In this document: piece after piece, positions 61,626 to 64,000 of the stretch
Layout: the number at the start of each line of letters is the position of its first letter
Numbering within the stretch: position 1 is the stretch's first letter
DNA from: Akebia trifoliata
Taxonomy: Eukaryota > Streptophyta > Magnoliopsida > Ranunculales > Lardizabalaceae
Direction of reading: 5' to 3'
DNA: 64,000 nucleotides
NCBI GenBank assembly: GCA_017979445.1
Contig: CM030716.1
Span: forward strand, 10,229,974-10,293,973
The notes under the pieces: generated by a model
What the model saw: the letters and a program-made list of their open reading frames with translations, nothing else
The model's database searches: none
What the model was told of the DNA's origin: nothing
Translations under genes and position numbers: made by a program

Positions 61626-63791
61626 CTACAAAACAGGCACAGAAATGGACACTTGTACGGATACATCACTCGAAAAACTTGAATCATGATTTTCCGAGGA
61701 GTTCCCAGTGAATGCCATTGCCGAAGGGTTGAGTGTGTATCCTACGCCCCATCCCTCCGTAGGCAATGCCGCAGCCTCACACCGTTGGCAAACTCTAGCC
61801 AGTGATGCTGCCTTCCGCCTTGCCCGCTTCGTGCCCGTAAACAACAGTGCTTGAAGCAACCCTGCCAATGATGGAGCCCTAACCACTCTCTCAACTATGG
61901 ATACCCCACCGTTTCTGCACAATTCAAGCAGCGTTGCAACAGCATTCTCTTTCCCTCTTGGGGTACCCCTCCGCATCACGCCAATCAATCCTGCCACTGC
62001 CATATCTTGCTTCCCAACCGCTTCAGACCCAATTTGTTGTCTAACAAGCAAGCCCAATGAGCCCGCCGCCTCTTCTGCAACCCCTTCACTTCCCAATGCA
62101 CTCACCAAGGCTGTCACTGCCCCTGACTCGATCATCCTCTTACAATTATCCACATGAGTAGACAGATTAAATAGTGCCGTTACTGCATCTTTCTTTCCTC
62201 TTGGACTTCCATCTCTCAAAAGGTCTGCCAAAGCCTCGACCCCTCCTTCCTCATCCATGATTCTCTTTTTGTAGTCGTGAACCGCAGAGAGACTAAAAAG
62301 TGCCGCTGCAGCATTTTCCCTTGCTTCCTCCGTGTGCCCAAATCTCAGAACCTTTACAATCGATTCCAAGCAACCTTCTTCGTCCATAATTAGACTCTTG
62401 TTCTTATCATGGATTGATAGATTGAGTATGGCGGTTACAGAATTCTCTTGTGCAATCGGGTTAGGCGACGAAAGTAGCTTCCGAAGAAGGGGGATTGCCC
62501 CCGCTTCTGCAATGCAAGCACGGTTCTCCTTTCCAGTTTTTGCTAGCAAACGTAGCTCGCGAGCGGCAACTGTTTTTTCTCTTTGTGAACCATTTGATAG
62601 CTGTTGAATAAGGATCTCAGCTGTGGCTCTATTAGCTTCAATTGCAGCCTTTGTAGATGCGGCCATAGAAACAGTTTCTATGGATGGATCCATAGAGCTC
62701 TCCAATGGATCAAAGGGAATTCCATGAGCGACACACCAGAGCGAAATCAGGTTTCGGAGAGCACGATTTGGAGCAAGTCGTTTATGGGAGAGCATTTGAC
62801 CGGTTTTCGGGCAGCTAAAGTGCCCTTCTTCCATCCAACGAGATATTGAAGCTCGATCGTAGGTCTGGCCAGTTGAGATTGTTACAGGATCTTGCATCAA
62901 ATCCAAAGAGATCGAGCAACAGAAATCCTTCGGAACAGAACGAAATGTTTCCCCAATTTCTTGAGAGATCAAACCCTTCCTCGGTTTCTTACGAAACCCA
63001 GAATCCATTGCTTCTTCCTCAAATCCAAAGAGCAAGAATCTGCAGTACCGAGTAAGTGCAACAAATCCATTGAGAACGGAAACGGTTGGCTCAACATCCC
63101 CACTGTGATTAAAAATCTGTTCTTCAAGAAATTCGATCTCAAACCTACAAGTTTTCCCATCTCGAATACCTAATCTTTCCATAAAAACAGAGCGTAACTC
63201 CATTGGATCTGGAATCTTTCCTTGCTCAAATTCATCAAGAAATGAGAAAAGCCGGAGCCTTAGCGTCTCATCACGATGATCGATGAACAATTTGGATCTT
63301 CTTGTCTGCTTTTGTAAAAGCTCAATCTGTTCTCTAATATCCTGAGTTAGATCAATTTCTCTAAATGGAAAAACATCGAGCAGAGTAGAGATCTCTTGGT
63401 TCAAATCATGAAAATGGCAAGAAAGTGAAGAATTCTGGAGAACGAGCCATAATTGGCTAGATCGTGAACAGTAATCTAGAAGGATCTTTGATCTGTAGAT
63501 GAGAAGATAAAGCTCCTTAAAGCAGAGAATCACTGTTGAAGGGAGATTCGAACCAGAATCTCGGAGAAATTCGAAGAGCACAACGAAGATCTCGATTTTG
63601 CGAATTAGGGATCTGGAATTTCTTCTCTGGAAAGGGAACAAATGATCTGAAAAAGACGTGATCAGTTGGGCGGAAACTGCTGCTAGCGATTGAACAAGTA
63701 CGAGTTCGCTGAGATGGATTGGAACCAAAAAGGCTTCCAACGAAGGTGATCTTCTTCTACGCAAAGATGAAACAATTGCAGCCGAAGCCAT
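61626..63791 (-). CDS. U-box/ARM-repeat E3 ubiquitin ligase, PUB17-like, complete
   Basis: Intronless; the ATG ending at 63791 gives 721 aa beginning MASAAIVSSLRRRRSPSLEA, which matches the start of Arabidopsis PUB16/PUB17-type proteins. The frame stays open upstream to about 63872 but has no ATG. A helical N-terminal domain (about 1-260, with FQRRNSRSLIRKIEIFVVLF) precedes the U-box at about 285-359 (DLMQDPVTISTGQTYDRASI, SCPKTGQ). ARM repeats cover about 410-680 (AIPLLRKLLSSPNPIAQENS, AVTALFNLSTH). PUB17 is a positive regulator of cell death and immunity in Solanaceae and Arabidopsis; the same role here is inferred. The U-box reads DFCCSISLDL, where the family has CPISLD, so a conserved Pro is Ser. 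Confidence 0.93.
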   Translation of the reverse strand: MASAAIVSSLRRRRSPSLEAFLVPIHLSELVLVQSLAAVSAQLITSFSDHLFPFQRRNSRSLIRKIEIFVVLFEFLRDSGSNLPSTVILCFKELYLLIYRSKILLDYCSRSSQLWLVLQNSSLSCHFHDLNQEISTLLDVFPFREIDLTQDIREQIELLQKQTRRSKLFIDHRDETLRLRLFSFLDEFEQGKIPDPMELRSVFMERLGIRDGKTCRFEIEFLEEQIFNHSGDVEPTVSVLNGFVALTRYCRFLLFGFEEEAMDSGFRKKPRKGLISQEIGETFRSVPKDFCCSISLDLMQDPVTISTGQTYDRASISRWMEEGHFSCPKTGQMLSHKRLAPNRALRNLISLWCVAHGIPFDPLESSMDPSIETVSMAASTKAAIEANRATAEILIQQLSNGSQREKTVAARELRLLAKTGKENRACIAEAGAIPLLRKLLSSPNPIAQENSVTAILNLSIHDKNKSLIMDEEGCLESIVKVLRFGHTEEARENAAAALFSLSAVHDYKKRIMDEEGGVEALADLLRDGSPRGKKDAVTALFNLSTHVDNCKRMIESGAVTALVSALGSEGVAEEAAGSLGLLVRQQIGSEAVGKQDMAVAGLIGVMRRGTPRGKENAVATLLELCRNGGVSIVERVVRAPSLAGLLQALLFTGTKRARRKAASLARVCQRCEAAALPTEGWGVGYTLNPSAMAFTGNSSENHDSSFSSDVSVQVSISVPVL

Positions 63792-63814
63792 AGAATTAAA
63801 ATTCGATAAAGTTA

Positions 63815-63975
63815 GGGATTTCAAACACTCCAAAATGCTTCGATTCAGCTTCTTCTTCTTCCGAGAATCCAACAGATCTGAAAACTTGAAGTAAGAAAGA
63901 AAAAAAGAACAAATTCAACGATTAGAGATTTCAAATACTCCGAAATTACGTCGATTCGGCTTCTTCTTCCGTCTT
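63815..63975. repeat. Direct repeat (~109-bp spacing) in the PUB17-like 5' leader
   Basis: GGGATTTCAAACACTCC ... CGATTCAGCTTCTTCTTC (about 63815-63863) recurs as AGAGATTTCAAATACTCC ... CGATTCGGCTTCTTCTTC (about 63924-63972). The inner copy lies between the first in-frame ATG and the upstream stop. Confidence 0.75.
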
Positions 63976-64000
63976 TCTTCTGCAAAACTATGTTCAATCT

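Noticed and set aside
61897..62849. Plus-strand frames antisense to the U-box gene
   Set aside because: Shadows of a long coding sequence on the other strand; no family resemblance.

Overview
This is a stretch of nuclear DNA from a flowering plant, probably a dicot. The evidence is GT-AG introns in AT-rich sequence, plant-specific gene families (RABA GTPase, U-box/ARM ligase, a chloroplast-type SDR/CIA30 protein) and dense plant-type transposon debris (LINE, RTE, SINE, TRIM, Harbinger- and Mutator-like MITEs). I cannot name the species from the sequence. Exon models below were built by hand from reading frames, splice sites and remembered family sequences; every junction quoted keeps the frame.

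Layout. 1-8.4 kb (minus): apparent intron of a RABA small GTPase whose first exon is at 8407-8627; no second exon is visible. 8.7-17 kb: intergenic, full of MITEs. 17-26.1 kb (minus): a complete 16-exon, 597-aa gene for a plastid-type atypical SDR with a CIA30 domain inserted in it; its introns carry a TRIM retrotransposon, two Mutator-type hairpin MITEs, another MITE and a tandem duplication that copies a splice donor. 26.3-38.6 kb: gene-poor and partly very AT-rich, with a decayed plant-mobile-domain gene, a LINE lacking its 3' half, a 1.2-kb Harbinger-like element and SINEs. 38.7-40.8 kb (plus): a secreted 493-aa DUF7705-type protein. 44-54.4 kb (plus): DNA polymerase delta subunit 3 (POLD3), 8 exons, 528 aa, with two E2F-like promoter sites and a PCNA-binding C-terminus encoded 4.3 kb downstream of the rest. 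57.1-58.7 kb (plus): a 248-aa RING-H2 ubiquitin ligase. 59.5-60.6 kb: a large inverted repeat. 61.6-63.8 kb (minus): an intronless 721-aa PUB17-like U-box/ARM ubiquitin ligase with an unusual Pro-to-Ser change in the U-box.

The genes are ordinary, unlinked housekeeping or signalling genes (vesicle traffic, plastid function, DNA replication, ubiquitination) and do not form a pathway or cluster. I did not find a convincing new biological system. The most informative structures are the transposons: three members of one hairpin MITE family with 9-bp target duplications, a Harbinger-like insertion with a neighbouring empty-site paralogue 0.7 kb away, and a complete TRIM.
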